From positions 62,001 to 126,000 of the forward strand of contig NZ_VTUU01000005.1 of the NCBI RefSeq assembly GCF_008370345.1: a stretch of DNA of 64,000 nucleotides, written 5' to 3'. This document shows positions 28,465-37,809 of the stretch, piece after piece. Numbering within the stretch: position 1 is the stretch's first letter; every line of letters begins with the position of its first letter. The DNA comes from Marinobacter salinexigens (lineage in GTDB: Bacteria > Pseudomonadota > Gammaproteobacteria > Pseudomonadales > Oleiphilaceae). Made by a program: the position numbers and the translations under genes. The notes below the pieces were generated by a model. That model saw nothing but the letters and a program-made list of their open reading frames with translations. It was not told the origin of the DNA and ran no database searches.

Positions 28465-29820
28465 ATGAACAGGGAGGAAGATCGAAGCACTCGCTACCAG
28501 GAAGGTAGTCTCACTCTGTCAGGGACGGTGATGCTGGGTACCGGCGTCATGATTGGCGCCGGTATTTTTGCACTTACCGGGCAGATGGCCCAGATGACCG
28601 GTGTCCTTTTCCCGCTGGCCTTTCTCGCGGCGGCCTTGATTGTTGGCTTCAGCGCGTATTCCTATATCAAGATTTCCAACGCCTACCCGTCGGCCGGGGG
28701 CATTGGCATGTACTTGCATAAAGCCTACGGAAACCGGCTGCCAACGGCTTTCAACGCCCTGTTGATGTATTTTTCCATGGTCATCGCTCAGAGCTTCCTG
28801 GCCCGGACCTTTGGCTCTTACACCATGCAACTTTTCGGCGGGGATGACAGTGGCCGCATGGTGCCCATTCTCGGCGTGGCGCTCATTCTTGCGGCCTTTC
28901 TGATCAACCTGCTGGGCAATCGGATGATTCAAGGGGTGGCTTCCTTTATCGGGATCCTGAAAATCGGCGGCATACTGATTTTCGGTCTGGTCGGGATCTG
29001 GATTGCCGACTCAGTCGCGGTTGATTTTTCGGAGCCCGGTGAAGCCGGAGCGCTGGGCAACTTCCTGGGCGCAACCGCACTGGGGATTCTGGCGTTCAAA
29101 GGCTTTACGACCATCACCAACAGTGGTTCGGAAGTAATAGACCCAAAGCGAAACGTCGGGCGCGCCATCGTGATTTCCATTGCCGCCTGCGTGGTGATCT
29201 ACACGCTGGTGGGCTTCGCGGTCGCCAGCAACCTGTCACTGGCTGAAATTATCGAAACGCAGGATTACTCCCTCGCTGCTGCTGCGCGTCCCGCTCTCGG
29301 CGATTACGGTGTCTGGTTTACTGTCGCTATTGCCATGATGGCCACGGCGGGCGGTATTCTCGCCAGCGTCTTCGCGGTATCCCGCATGCTGGCGATGCTG
29401 ACGGAGATGAAGCTCGTACCACATCGGCATTTTGGCATGCCCGGCAGCATCCAGAAACACACACTGGTGTATACCGTTGTCCTGGGGCTGATCCTCACCG
29501 CCTTCTTTGATCTGTCACGAATTGCCGCGCTGGGTATCGTGTTTTACCTGATTATGGACATTGCCATTCACTGGGGTGTACTGCGCTATCTTCGCAAAGA
29601 CATTAAGGCCAACACCTGGGTGCCAACTACAGCCATCTTGTTGGATCTTTTGGCTCTGGGCGGCTTTGTCTGGGTAAAACTGAATACGGACCCGTTCGTC
29701 ATCGGCGTGGCAGTGGTCACCATGATTGTGCTTGCAGTCTCCGAGCAGATTTTCCTGAAAAGATCGCCGGAATCCGCGCAAGCGAAACAGGAAGAGAGTC
29801 ACGCGCATCGTCACCATTAA
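28465..29820 (+). CDS. APC-family permease
   Basis: This 451-residue transporter has about 12 membrane helices. The first helix has the substrate-backbone-binding glycine pattern GTGVMIGAGIFALTG typical of amino acid-polyamine-organocation permeases. A His-rich tail (SHAHRHH) closes the protein, unusual for the family and in keeping with the metal surroundings. The ribosome-binding site ACAGGAGG is excellent. The substrate is unknown; an amino acid or a metal-amino acid complex are possibilities, the second being speculation from context. Confidence 0.88.
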   Translation: MNREEDRSTRYQEGSLTLSGTVMLGTGVMIGAGIFALTGQMAQMTGVLFPLAFLAAALIVGFSAYSYIKISNAYPSAGGIGMYLHKAYGNRLPTAFNALLMYFSMVIAQSFLARTFGSYTMQLFGGDDSGRMVPILGVALILAAFLINLLGNRMIQGVASFIGILKIGGILIFGLVGIWIADSVAVDFSEPGEAGALGNFLGATALGILAFKGFTTITNSGSEVIDPKRNVGRAIVISIAACVVIYTLVGFAVASNLSLAEIIETQDYSLAAAARPALGDYGVWFTVAIAMMATAGGILASVFAVSRMLAMLTEMKLVPHRHFGMPGSIQKHTLVYTVVLGLILTAFFDLSRIAALGIVFYLIMDIAIHWGVLRYLRKDIKANTWVPTTAILLDLLALGGFVWVKLNTDPFVIGVAVVTMIVLAVSEQIFLKRSPESAQAKQEESHAHRHH

Positions 29821-29847
29821 CCAGAATCAGGAAGAGAGGCTATTGCC

Positions 29848-30075
29848 ATGATGGGAGATAACATGTTCGGGAACACCATGTGGGCAGGCCACTGGCTGTG
29901 GATGCTGGTGATTGCCATTGTGGTCGTCATTCCGGCCTGGCGTATTTGCCAGCGCACGGGGTATCCGGGGTGGATGGGTGTACTGATACTGATCCCTATC
30001 GTCAATCTGGTTCTGCTGTATTTCATTGCATTTGCAGACTGGCCCGCCGATAAAACAGGAGAACAGAATGGCTGA
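29848..30075 (+). CDS. Small membrane protein with two helices
   Basis: This 75-residue protein has two hydrophobic segments (about 14-31 and 41-62) joined by [13 protein letters not shown], a pattern common in short membrane proteins next to metal and cell-envelope genes (GYPGWxGxLxLIPxxN). The N-terminus is Met-rich ([12 protein letters not shown]). It overlaps the copper ATPase start by 8 bases, so translation is coupled. An accessory subunit role to the ATPase is inference. Confidence 0.75.
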   Translation: MMGDNMFGNTMWAGHWLWMLVIAIVVVIPAWRICQRTGYPGWMGVLILIPIVNLVLLYFIAFADWPADKTGEQNG

Positions 30076-32428
30076 GCACCATCACGCCCATGACCACGAT
30101 CACCACGCCGATAAAGAACCTGGCGGGCACACCGCCAAGGATCCGGTTTGCGGCATGGCAGTCGATCCGCATACCGCGGAACACCGCAGCCAGCATGGCG
30201 GTAAAACCTGGTACTTCTGCTCGTCGCGTTGCCAGTCCAAATTCGACGAGGACCCTGAGCAGTACCTCGATTGGGAAAAGAAACAGCAAGAGCCGGTAGC
30301 GCCGGGCACTATGTATACCTGTCCCATGCACCCCGAGATTCGGCAGCAAGGGCCAGGGGACTGCCCAATCTGCGGCATGGCCCTGGAGCCCGAGCAGGTA
30401 AGCCTGGACGACGGGCCTTCGGAAGAACTCAAAGACATGACCCGCCGATTCTGGATCGGCCTGGTGCTGGCCCTGCCTGTACTGGTGCTGGAGATGGGTG
30501 GGCACCTCACCGGACTCGATCACATTATAGCCCCGCAGATGTCCAACTGGATTCAACTGGTGCTGGCAACGCCTGTGGTGCTCTGGTGCGGTTGGCCCTT
30601 CTTCGTCCGGGGTTGGAAATCCGTGGTTAGCCGTAACTTGAACATGTTTACGCTCATTGCCATTGGTACCGGCGTCGCGCTGATCTACAGCCTGGTGGCG
30701 ACCCTGGCGCCGCAGATCTTCCCAGGTGCCTTCCGGCAGGAAGACGGGTCGGTCGCCGTCTACTTCGAGGCGGCTGCTGTCATCGTGGTGCTGGTGCTGC
30801 TGGGGCAGGTGCTGGAATTGCGCGCCAGAGAGAAAACCTCTGGTGCCATCAAGGCCCTGCTGGATCTGGCACCGGCGACGGCCAGAAAACTGGACGACGA
30901 TGGCAGCGAATCCGATGTGTCGCTTGATCAGGTCAAGGTCGGTGACCGCTTGCGGGTACGTCCGGGAGACAAGGTGCCGTTGGACGGCGAGGTGCTTGAA
31001 GGCAGCTCCAACGTGGATGAATCCATGGTGACCGGTGAGCCTTTGGCAGTCAGCAAAAAATCCGGCGACCAGGTGATCGGCGGCAGTATCAACCAGCAGG
31101 GCAGCTTTATCATGCGGGCCGACAAGGTTGGCCGTGACACCATGCTGTCCCAGATTGTGCAGATGGTGGCGAGCGCCCAGCGCAGCCGCGCGCCCATTCA
31201 GGGCCTGGCCGACAAGGTGGCGGGTTATTTTGTGCCTGCGGTGATCGTGATCGCCATTATCGCCTTTATAGCCTGGTCATTCTTCGGGCCCACGCCGCCT
31301 ATGGCGTTCGGGCTGATTGCAGCGGTCAGTGTTCTGATCATTGCCTGCCCTTGCGCACTTGGCTTGGCGACGCCCATGTCCATCATGGTGGGTGTCGGAC
31401 GCGGTGCTCAAAGTGGCGTTCTGATTCGCGATGCGGAAGCCTTGGAGCGTATGGAGAAGGTGGACACCGTGGTGGTGGATAAAACCGGCACGCTGACAGA
31501 GGGCAAGCCGCAAGTCACCCGGCTTGTCGCGGCCAACGGGTTCGATGACAGTAGTCTCATGCGTTATGCAGGCGGCCTGGAGAAAGGCAGTGAGCACCCA
31601 CTGGCTCACGCCATACTCGATAAAGCCAAGGGCATGGACCTGAAGCTTCCGGATGCGGAAGACTTTGACTCTCCGAATGGTAAAGGGGTTACCGGTCGAA
31701 TAGACGGCAAGCGGGTGCTACTTGGTAACCGCCTTCTCATGGAGTCGGAAAATGTCGACACCACGCGATTTGACGGCGACGCCGACCAGCTCCGAAAAGA
31801 TGGTGCTACCGTGATTTTTGCTGCTGTCGACGGAAACGTCGCAGGGTTGCTGGCGATTGCCGATCCGGTCAAGGAAACCACCGAAGCCGCTATTTCCGCG
31901 CTGCAAAAAGACGGCATCCGGGTGGTCATGCTGACCGGCGATAACCGCACTTCAGCTGAAGCAGTTGCCCGAAAACTGCATATCGACGAAGTGGAAGCGG
32001 AAGTCCTGCCGGAAGATAAGGGCAAGATCGTCCAGCGCCTGAAAGACGAAGGCCGTGTTGTCGTGATGGCGGGTGACGGCGTAAACGATGCGCCTGCACT
32101 GGCAACGGCGGATGTCGGTGTGGCCATGGGCACCGGGACCGATGTCGCCATCGAAAGCGCCGGCATTACGCTGCTACGCGGCGACCTGATGGGCATTGTC
32201 GAGGCGCGCCGTTTGTCTCTGGCGACCATGCGCAATATCCGTCAGAACCTGTTTTTCGCCTTCGTTTACAACTCCGCCGGTGTTCCGATAGCGGCAGGGG
32301 TTTTGTACCCGTTTTTCGGGATACTGCTGTCGCCCATTTTTGCAGCGGCCGCCATGTCGCTGTCCTCGGTCAGCGTGATCGTGAATGCGCTGCGTTTGAG
32401 GGTGGTGAAACTCGGGTCAAAGCAATGA
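30068..32428 (+). CDS. copA: Copper-translocating P1B-type ATPase with YHS and heavy-metal-binding domains
   Basis: This 786-residue pump exports Cu(I) from the cytosol to the periplasm using ATP. It starts with a His-rich leader ([10 protein letters not shown]) and a YHS domain (DPVCGM ... YFCSSRC, about residues 25-65). A heavy-metal-binding domain (YTCPMHPEI ... CPICGM, about 84-115) stands in place of classical CxxC HMA domains. The transmembrane metal site is CPC in [18 protein letters not shown] holds the phosphorylated Asp, [10 protein letters not shown] the hinge. YNSAGVP and MSLSSVSV in the last helices match the Cu(I) subgroup. The ATG at 30068 has GGAG upstream; the longer frame from 30026 lies inside the previous gene. 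Confidence 0.95.
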   Translation: MAEHHHAHDHDHHADKEPGGHTAKDPVCGMAVDPHTAEHRSQHGGKTWYFCSSRCQSKFDEDPEQYLDWEKKQQEPVAPGTMYTCPMHPEIRQQGPGDCPICGMALEPEQVSLDDGPSEELKDMTRRFWIGLVLALPVLVLEMGGHLTGLDHIIAPQMSNWIQLVLATPVVLWCGWPFFVRGWKSVVSRNLNMFTLIAIGTGVALIYSLVATLAPQIFPGAFRQEDGSVAVYFEAAAVIVVLVLLGQVLELRAREKTSGAIKALLDLAPATARKLDDDGSESDVSLDQVKVGDRLRVRPGDKVPLDGEVLEGSSNVDESMVTGEPLAVSKKSGDQVIGGSINQQGSFIMRADKVGRDTMLSQIVQMVASAQRSRAPIQGLADKVAGYFVPAVIVIAIIAFIAWSFFGPTPPMAFGLIAAVSVLIIACPCALGLATPMSIMVGVGRGAQSGVLIRDAEALERMEKVDTVVVDKTGTLTEGKPQVTRLVAANGFDDSSLMRYAGGLEKGSEHPLAHAILDKAKGMDLKLPDAEDFDSPNGKGVTGRIDGKRVLLGNRLLMESENVDTTRFDGDADQLRKDGATVIFAAVDGNVAGLLAIADPVKETTEAAISALQKDGIRVVMLTGDNRTSAEAVARKLHIDEVEAEVLPEDKGKIVQRLKDEGRVVVMAGDGVNDAPALATADVGVAMGTGTDVAIESAGITLLRGDLMGIVEARRLSLATMRNIRQNLFFAFVYNSAGVPIAAGVLYPFFGILLSPIFAAAAMSLSSVSVIVNALRLRVVKLGSKQ

Positions 32429-32452
32429 ACTTCTGAATCATTGGAGGTAGCT

Positions 32453-32839
32453 ATGTCATACACGATCGATCGAGTTATCAAAGATGTCGATTTCGAGGAC
32501 GTGGACAGAAGAGCGCGTCAGGCCCTCACTGATCATGGGTTCGGTGTGCTGACAGAAATTGATGTCAAAGCCACCATGAAGAAAAAGCTGGACAAGGATA
32601 TGTTGGCCTATCGGATTCTCGGGGCCTGCAATCCTGGCATGGCCTGGGAAGCCATCGGTGTGGAGCCTCGCGTGGGTGCCATGCTGCCTTGCAACGTTAT
32701 TCTTCGTGAGGTTTCGGAGGGCATTGAGGTAAGTGCAGTGGATCCATTGGCTTCCATGAGCGCCATCGATAATGACGAGCTCAAGCAGGTTGCCGGGAAG
32801 GTCAGGGATATGCTCTCTGAGGTTGTGGAATCGATCTGA
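32453..32839 (+). CDS. DUF302 family protein
   Basis: This 128-residue cytosolic protein of the DUF302 fold (alpha/beta, dimeric in solved examples) has the typical YRILGACNPGMAWEAI ... GAMLPCNVILRE core with two cysteines that could bind metal. It is the last gene of the copper ATPase unit, 24 bases after the pump, and the start follows TGGAGG at ideal spacing. DUF302 proteins often accompany copper or sulfur genes; the function is not established. Confidence 0.88.
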   Translation: MSYTIDRVIKDVDFEDVDRRARQALTDHGFGVLTEIDVKATMKKKLDKDMLAYRILGACNPGMAWEAIGVEPRVGAMLPCNVILREVSEGIEVSAVDPLASMSAIDNDELKQVAGKVRDMLSEVVESI

Positions 32840-33015
32840 AGCCGGTAGAGGCGTCGATTTGCTGCAGTGCCTGCGGTTTGCAATGGATTAGCGAATTAGC
32901 CAGGCGAGCGCATAGCCCAACTGAACACTGGAAATGCAAATAGGACTCCTCATTTGACGACGGGATACCTATTTGATGTCAGTCATATTATGGAGAAGAA
33001 AAAAGGAAAAAAGAT

Positions 33016-33474
33016 ATGGATATAAAGACTTTTGGACAACTGATCGACTGGACGCGCGATCTGCACTCACATCTGGCGAGCTGTCTGTCCCATTGCGCAA
33101 CAAAGCACGAGGAAGAACGGGCCCGTGCGCTTTTGGATTATCTGGCAGCTCATGAATCGGAAATAGAGCGGATCGTGAACGAGTTTGAGCACCAAGGGGA
33201 TAAGAAGGCACTGGAAACTCGGGTGTACGACTACCTGTCCCATAATCCGATCAAAACTCATCGAACCTGCGACGAGCCTTACGCGAAGCTTGATTTTGAT
33301 GGTATCTGCCGGGAAGTGTTCGACTTTCATGATCAGATTATTGATCTCTACAAAACGCTGATTGGAAAAGCCGAAATTCCAGAAGCAAAAGAGCTGTTCG
33401 AATCTCTTTTGGCGATGGAGGAAAATGAGTCGATGAGACTGGCTCGTCAGGTTGGCCGAATGCAGGATCTATGA
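33016..33474 (+). CDS. Helical protein, possibly ferritin/hemerythrin-like
   Basis: This is a 152-residue all-helical cytosolic protein rich in His, Glu and Cys at helix-like spacing (LHSHLASCLSHCATKHEEE, then AAHESEIERIVNEFEHQGD, then EVFDFHDQIIDLY, then LLAMEENESMRLARQ). The E/H pattern fits a four-helix bundle that binds metal, as in rubrerythrin-like proteins, but no ExxH pair is decisive. The start follows AAGGAA. It lies alone between the ATPase unit and a convergent ATP-grasp gene. Confidence 0.65.
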   Translation: MDIKTFGQLIDWTRDLHSHLASCLSHCATKHEEERARALLDYLAAHESEIERIVNEFEHQGDKKALETRVYDYLSHNPIKTHRTCDEPYAKLDFDGICREVFDFHDQIIDLYKTLIGKAEIPEAKELFESLLAMEENESMRLARQVGRMQDL

Positions 33475-33534
33475 GATCCGAGCACTTTTGCTGACGGCTT
33501 AATCCCTTTGAATGTTTCCAATTGAGGCTCACCT

Positions 33535-34827
33535 TCACACCTCAAAGACGGGCGCAAAGCCACCTCCCGGCGTTCGAAAGTTGGTGGCCTGGCCCTGGTA
33601 CACACGGGCAGCGGCAAGCAGATGTTGCCCGGCATAGGTGTACAAACGGATATCGACCTTTCTGGTGGTGACCGTGCCATCCACTCTCAGGGTGCGTTCT
33701 CCGGCGGGAACGAAGTTCTGCGCGATGTAATCACCCTTCAGGATCTCTTCGAAAACGCGGCGGGTTAGTTTTTCGCCCCGATAGACGCCCTTGCTGCCAT
33801 GGCCCGCTACCGGTTTGAAAAACAGTTTACGCCGGTTGCTCCACAACTCCGCCTCATCACTTGCTGAAACCAGCCGGGTCTTCGGTACAGCTCTATCCAG
33901 AAATCCTGCCTCGGTTTCACTCAGGCCCCAGTCGCGCAGGGTTTGGGCATCAGATAGCAGGATCAGGTTCCGTTTGTCGGCCATCAGCGCATGGGCGCGT
34001 GGATTGGGCGTGACGACCGCCGCGCCGTCGAGGTAGGCGCGCCTCAGCGCCCCAAGAGCCGGGGCCTCCAAGGCAAAATCCACCAGGCGGTTGTACACCA
34101 TGTCAATAGGCTTGCCGTGGGCGCTCAGGGCACCATCAACATACTCAAGCTCCGATGGGTCGAGGATCAAGGTCTCTATGCCTCTGGCCTGGAATAACTG
34201 CTGGGCCAGTTGGAATTCCGGGAACATAAACTGGGATTCTGGGGCATCGTCCACAATGGCCAGGCAACCGGGTGTCGAGTCGCCACCTTGCCGTTGCCAC
34301 TCCTGCTGGAACATGGCAAACACCGCGTCCTCGAACCCATCCAGTGCACGGTTGGTGCCAGCAGTCAGCTGGGACGGGTCACAGCATCGGTGTTGAGCCC
34401 GGGCCAATACCGTGTTCAGAAATGCGCCGCCGGCGTTGGTGTTGATTTCGATCAGCTGAGGCCCGTTCTCGCCCAGGTGAAAGTCATAGCCCATGAAGGC
34501 CCCGATGGGGCCTGGATCAAAACTGGCGATGTCCGGCGCCCAGGACAGAGCTCTTTCCTTATAGGGCGGAAGCTCGGCTGCGGATTCGATCGCCTGAACA
34601 ATCCGCTCCATCGTCGCGATGTCAGCCTGGGGAACAAAAACCGGCGTGTTTGAAAAGAGATGATGGATCTCGGGAGTGGCCGGTGCCTCGTTCCCAGTTT
34701 CTGAAAACTGCTTCTGGAGGCTGTCAGTGAGCGCTTTTCGGTCAAGGGTGATGCAGTAACACTGCCGGTTGAGCTGGTCGGCGTGGGTTTTGGTTGTTCG
34801 CTGGTTTTCCTGGGGCACGTCTTGCAT
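33535..34827 (-). CDS. ATP-grasp-fold ligase of unknown substrate
   Basis: This 430-residue protein has an N-terminal region carrying GFMGYDFHL-type (here GAFMGYDFHLGENGPQLIEINTNAGG) and a C-terminal ATP-grasp portion with KLFFKPVAGHGSKGVYRG (nucleotide lysine and glycine loop), DYIAQNFVP, DIRLYTYAG and a final glycine-rich tail. ATP-grasp enzymes join a carboxylate to an amine or thiol through acylphosphate. The frame is open to TTG at 34893, but the ATG at 34827 is chosen because earlier starts have no ribosome-binding site and run into the regulatory box. It is divergent from the propeller gene. Confidence 0.75.
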   Translation of the reverse strand: MQDVPQENQRTTKTHADQLNRQCYCITLDRKALTDSLQKQFSETGNEAPATPEIHHLFSNTPVFVPQADIATMERIVQAIESAAELPPYKERALSWAPDIASFDPGPIGAFMGYDFHLGENGPQLIEINTNAGGAFLNTVLARAQHRCCDPSQLTAGTNRALDGFEDAVFAMFQQEWQRQGGDSTPGCLAIVDDAPESQFMFPEFQLAQQLFQARGIETLILDPSELEYVDGALSAHGKPIDMVYNRLVDFALEAPALGALRRAYLDGAAVVTPNPRAHALMADKRNLILLSDAQTLRDWGLSETEAGFLDRAVPKTRLVSASDEAELWSNRRKLFFKPVAGHGSKGVYRGEKLTRRVFEEILKGDYIAQNFVPAGERTLRVDGTVTTRKVDIRLYTYAGQHLLAAARVYQGQATNFRTPGGGFAPVFEV

Positions 34828-34898
34828 TGGTCGTCCATGGTCATTGTGAATCGTTCCACCATGATTCTGGTCAAACGAATGCATGTTTCGCAACTGTT

Positions 34899-34914
34899 TT
34901 CAGGCCTGTTTCAG
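34899..34914 (+). promoter_or_regulatory. TTCAG-N6-TTCAG box between the ATP-grasp and propeller genes
   Basis: Two exact half sites 11 bp apart point toward the propeller gene; TGGACT lies 10 bases later as a weak -10. The propeller start is about 100 bases downstream. Confidence 0.55.
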
Positions 34915-35015
34915 CTTGGTGTGATGGACTGCCAAGTAATGACCATGCCTGTTCGGGATCTTGCTTACCGGGCGAGGAGATCTTACTGAAACCCTCTGAC
35001 CAAAAAGGGCACGCT

Positions 35016-36086
35016 ATGAACCATTCGTTGCGCAAGCAGTGTATTGCTGGTATTACGGCCAGTGTCGCTATGAGTTTTTCGCTGATGGTGGCCGCAGACA
35101 CGAACCGGGCATTTGTTCCCATGGGCACAGCGGATGCCGTCGGCGTTATTGATCTGGAAAACCGCAAGGTGACGTCGTCCATTGGCGGCACCCTGAATAC
35201 CCACGGTTCGGCACTGACCCCGGATGGCCGGTATCTGGTGGTGGGTAGTTTGTCGGCGCATGATCGTCAGAAGCCGGTTAGTCGCCCCGAAGGCATTTCA
35301 GAAGATGAACACGCCGCTCATCATGGGGGCGGGAAGTCTACTGAATTGGAAGCAGGGAGTACGGGGCTGCTCTATTTGGTGAACACGGCCACAAAGACGA
35401 TTGACCGCAAACTGGAAGTGCCGGGGCCTGTGCACCATGTGCTGGTGACTTCCAACGGTCGCTATGCCGTTTCCACGCATCCTGCCCGTGGCAGTATCAG
35501 CGTTGTGGATCTGGATTCCGGTCAGTTGGTCAAAACTGTGGCGACGGGGCCGGCCCCCAACTATCTGGTGCAAACCGACGACGGCCAATCCCTTCTGGTC
35601 AGCAATACCGGTAATGGCACGGTCAGCGAAGTGGATACCGAGCACTGGTTCGTCGAGCGCAATTTGCGAGTTGGCGGCAACCCAGAGCATATGGTGCTTG
35701 CCCCCGGCAACCAGCGGCTCTACGTGAATGATGCTGCATCCGGCCAGGTTCTTGTCCTTGAGCTTGCCAAAGGCGCGGTGGCGAACCGGTACGAGGTTGG
35801 GGAGGCGCCCCATGGCGTTGGCTTGAGCGCAGATGGCCAGACCCTCTATGCCACCAGCCAGGGCGGCAACCAGGTGGTCCGGATTGAGCTAGCCAGCGGC
35901 GCCCGCCACACCAGGCCGATGGCTCCAGCGCCCTATCATCTTGCGGTCTCTCCCTACGATGGCCAGCTACTGGTGACCAGTCGGGCAGAGAACAAGCTTT
36001 GGGTGCTCGACCCGGAATCCCTCGATGTGGTTGATGAGATCGCGCTGAGCGGCATAGGCCATCAGATATCCCTTGAGGCCGATTAG
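35016..36086 (+). CDS. Periplasmic YncE-like beta-propeller protein
   Basis: This 356-residue protein has a signal peptide (about 1-28, ending MVAAD). It is followed by six to seven propeller repeats, each with the VSxVDLxSGxxV / LxVSNTGNGTVSEVD pattern of the YVTN/YncE family. A His-rich loop (EDEHAAHHGGG, about residues 95-107) between the first blades is a plausible metal site. The ATG at 35016 with AAAGGG upstream is chosen over a frame open from 34794. It begins the small operon that continues with the DUF2933-like, methyltransferase-like and cytochrome genes. Copper binding is inference. Confidence 0.83.
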   Translation: MNHSLRKQCIAGITASVAMSFSLMVAADTNRAFVPMGTADAVGVIDLENRKVTSSIGGTLNTHGSALTPDGRYLVVGSLSAHDRQKPVSRPEGISEDEHAAHHGGGKSTELEAGSTGLLYLVNTATKTIDRKLEVPGPVHHVLVTSNGRYAVSTHPARGSISVVDLDSGQLVKTVATGPAPNYLVQTDDGQSLLVSNTGNGTVSEVDTEHWFVERNLRVGGNPEHMVLAPGNQRLYVNDAASGQVLVLELAKGAVANRYEVGEAPHGVGLSADGQTLYATSQGGNQVVRIELASGARHTRPMAPAPYHLAVSPYDGQLLVTSRAENKLWVLDPESLDVVDEIALSGIGHQISLEAD

Positions 36087-36127
36087 TACTCTGTTCTGAC
36101 ACTGGCTTTTTCGCAAAGGAACCGCTC

Positions 36128-36376
36128 ATGGATCGACGCTTTAAAATTACTTTGGCAATGTTTGCCGTTATCGCACTGGTTTTACTCTGGGGAGAACACA
36201 AGGTTCATCTGCTTGGCGCCTTGCCCTGGCTGATACTGCTTGCTTGTCCGCTGATCCATATTTTTATGCACGGAGGGCATGGAGGGCATGGAGGGCATGG
36301 AGGGCATGGAGGGCATGGAGGACATAACCACCAGGCAGAGCAACCGGGAAAGAGTGGAGAGCAGCGTGATGACTGA
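36128..36376 (+). CDS. DUF2933-like small membrane protein with Gly-Gly-His repeats
   Basis: This 82-residue protein has two hydrophobic segments (about 7-21 and 27-46) and a C-terminal tail of six HGG units followed by HNH. The first part (LLWGEHKVHLLGALPWLILLACPLIHIFMHGG) matches the short DUF2933 proteins found in copper islands. The tail is encoded by a perfect 9-bp tandem repeat and would bind several metal ions. It overlaps the next gene by 8 bases. Confidence 0.82.
   Translation: MDRRFKITLAMFAVIALVLLWGEHKVHLLGALPWLILLACPLIHIFMHGGHGGHGGHGGHGGHGGHNHQAEQPGKSGEQRDD
36272..36325 (+). repeat. 9-bp tandem repeat GGAGGGCAT, six copies
   Basis: Five exact copies are followed by one with a single change (GGAGGACAT). 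They encode the Gly-Gly-His tail of the small membrane protein; copy-number change would lengthen or shorten the tail without a frameshift. Confidence 0.95.
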
Positions 36377-37034
36377 TGGTGCATCGGATTATGGCCTTTG
36401 GAGCCTAGTGGTGCTGAATTCGGCGATTTTCATATTCTTCGCCTTCAGTTTTTTCAAACCGCAGACCCGCCGGGACTGGCGTTCGTTTGGTGCCTTCAGC
36501 GCGTTTCTGGTGGCACTGTTCACCGAGATGTACGGGTTCCCGCTGACGCTCTACTTCCTCTCCGGCTGGCTGCAGAGCCAGTATCCCGACGTGAACTGGT
36601 TGGCTCACGACAGTGGCCACTTGCTGGAAATGCTGTTTGGTTGGAAGGGTTCCCCACACTTTGGGCCGTTTCATCTCTTGAGCACAGTGTTTATTGGCCT
36701 CGGGTTTTATCTGATTGCGGCTGGCTGGCGTACCCTGTATGCCGCGCAAAAGGCAGGGCAGTTGGCCACAACCGGCCTGTATGCCCACGTTCGCCACCCC
36801 CAATATTCCGGCTTTGTGCTCATCATGTTCGGTTTTCTGTTGCAATGGCCCACGCTGCTGACGCTGGCCATGTTCCCGGTGCTGGTGTGGATGTACTCGC
36901 GCCTGTCTTTGTATGAGGAGCGTGAAACAGAAAAAACGTTCGGCTCCGATTGGCGGGCCTATGCAGCCAGAACTCCCCGTTTTATTCCTCAATTGAGGAA
37001 TTTGAGGCGCAAGGAAATCGAGGAACAAGAATGA
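36369..37034 (+). CDS. Isoprenylcysteine carboxyl methyltransferase-like membrane protein
   Basis: This 221-residue integral membrane protein has five to six helices. The C-terminal part has the ICMT/PEMT-type signature LYAHVRHPQYSGFVLIMFG, the later RLSLYEERETEKTFG and WRAYAARTPRF, which in the family bind S-adenosylmethionine. Such proteins are regularly seen in copper and cobalt-zinc-cadmium clusters, but the bacterial substrate is unknown. The ATG at 36369 follows GGAGAG; in-frame methionines inside the 9-bp repeat are not credible starts. It overlaps both neighbours. Confidence 0.83.
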   Translation: MTDGASDYGLWSLVVLNSAIFIFFAFSFFKPQTRRDWRSFGAFSAFLVALFTEMYGFPLTLYFLSGWLQSQYPDVNWLAHDSGHLLEMLFGWKGSPHFGPFHLLSTVFIGLGFYLIAAGWRTLYAAQKAGQLATTGLYAHVRHPQYSGFVLIMFGFLLQWPTLLTLAMFPVLVWMYSRLSLYEERETEKTFGSDWRAYAARTPRFIPQLRNLRRKEIEEQE

Positions 37035-37453
37035 TGCATGGGGCAACTATCTCAATAGGCGTTCTTGCGGTCGCACTAATCAGCGGCTGCGGTAAGACGG
37101 TGGATGACCGCTGGTACACACAGGCCCAGGTCGAGCGCGGCGCAGTGGTGTTCGACGACAACTGCGCAAGCTGCCATGGCGGCAATGCCCAAGGCGCTTT
37201 CAATTGGAAAAAGACCCTAAAGGATGGCTCTTACCCGCCGCCACCGCTCAACGGAACGGGCCATGCCTGGCGGCACCACTCATTCGACACGCTCATGGCT
37301 ACAATCAAGCAAGGAGGAGCTCCCCTGGGCGGAAAAATGCCAGCCTTTGATGGCAAGCTCTCAAAGGACGATCAAAAAGCCGCTATTGCCTATTTTCAGA
37401 GTAAATGGGACAAGCGGATCTATGAGGCATGGTCTAAAAGGAGTGGGCTCTGA
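37031..37453 (+). CDS. Class I cytochrome c lipoprotein
   Basis: This 140-residue lipoprotein has lipobox ISGC (about residues 13-16). It carries one haem-binding CASCHGG motif and a later GGKMPAF supplying the methionine ligand, as in small monohaem cytochromes c. The C-terminal helix (DDQKAAIAYFQSKW) is normal for the fold. ATG at 37031 overlaps the previous stop (ATGA), so it is coupled to the methyltransferase-like gene. It could accept electrons from Cu(I) oxidation in the periplasm, an inference from context. Confidence 0.9.
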   Translation: MMHGATISIGVLAVALISGCGKTVDDRWYTQAQVERGAVVFDDNCASCHGGNAQGAFNWKKTLKDGSYPPPPLNGTGHAWRHHSFDTLMATIKQGGAPLGGKMPAFDGKLSKDDQKAAIAYFQSKWDKRIYEAWSKRSGL

Positions 37454-37809
37454 TTGGTGCTGTGCCGGTAGACAGCAGTCATGGCCGTTTCATTATGCGT
37501 ATCAAAACCGAATGCTGGACCCGGGAACTGGACCGGCAACCCAGGATGAGGTGGAACTTCAGCAACGACGATCTGGTCAAGGCCAGCCCGTTTCCTGTCG
37601 GTTTACCTCTTGTCCAATGGGTTTTCATGCCACAGATAACGGTGCTGGTTGTAAAATGGATGTTTCTTGTATGGTTTACTCTGAGAGCCAAACGAAGAGG
37701 CATCGTGGAATTGAGGTAAATTATATTCCGATGATCAATATAATAAGTAGTCGACTGTCTTTCAAAGAGACAGTCGACTACGGGTTTTGCTCTGACGTTC
37801 TGTATTTAT
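37454..37809. other. Intergenic stretch without a supported gene
   Basis: About 350 bases separate the cytochrome gene from the minus-strand small gene. An 85-codon frame (37462-37719) lacks a ribosome-binding site and family features. The only clear structure is the long perfect hairpin at 37747-37781. Confidence 0.6.
37747..37787 (+). terminator. 14-bp perfect hairpin, probable terminator
   Basis: GTAGTCGACTGTCT pairs perfectly with AGACAGTCGACTAC around TTCAAAG and is followed by GGGTTTTG. It may end the propeller-cytochrome operon; the T tract is weak. Confidence 0.55.

Noticed and set aside
36272..36325. Tandem repeat considered as a CRISPR-like array
   Set aside because: Units are 9 bp with no spacers and are in frame within a gene.
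36279..36368. Upstream in-frame start of the methyltransferase-like gene inside the 9-bp repeat (MEGMEG...)
   Set aside because: No ribosome-binding site; the ATG at 36369 has GGAGAG at proper distance and gives a normal N-terminus.
37462..37719. 85-codon plus-strand frame after the cytochrome gene
   Set aside because: No ribosome-binding site, no signal or domain, and a neighbouring frame is equally open.
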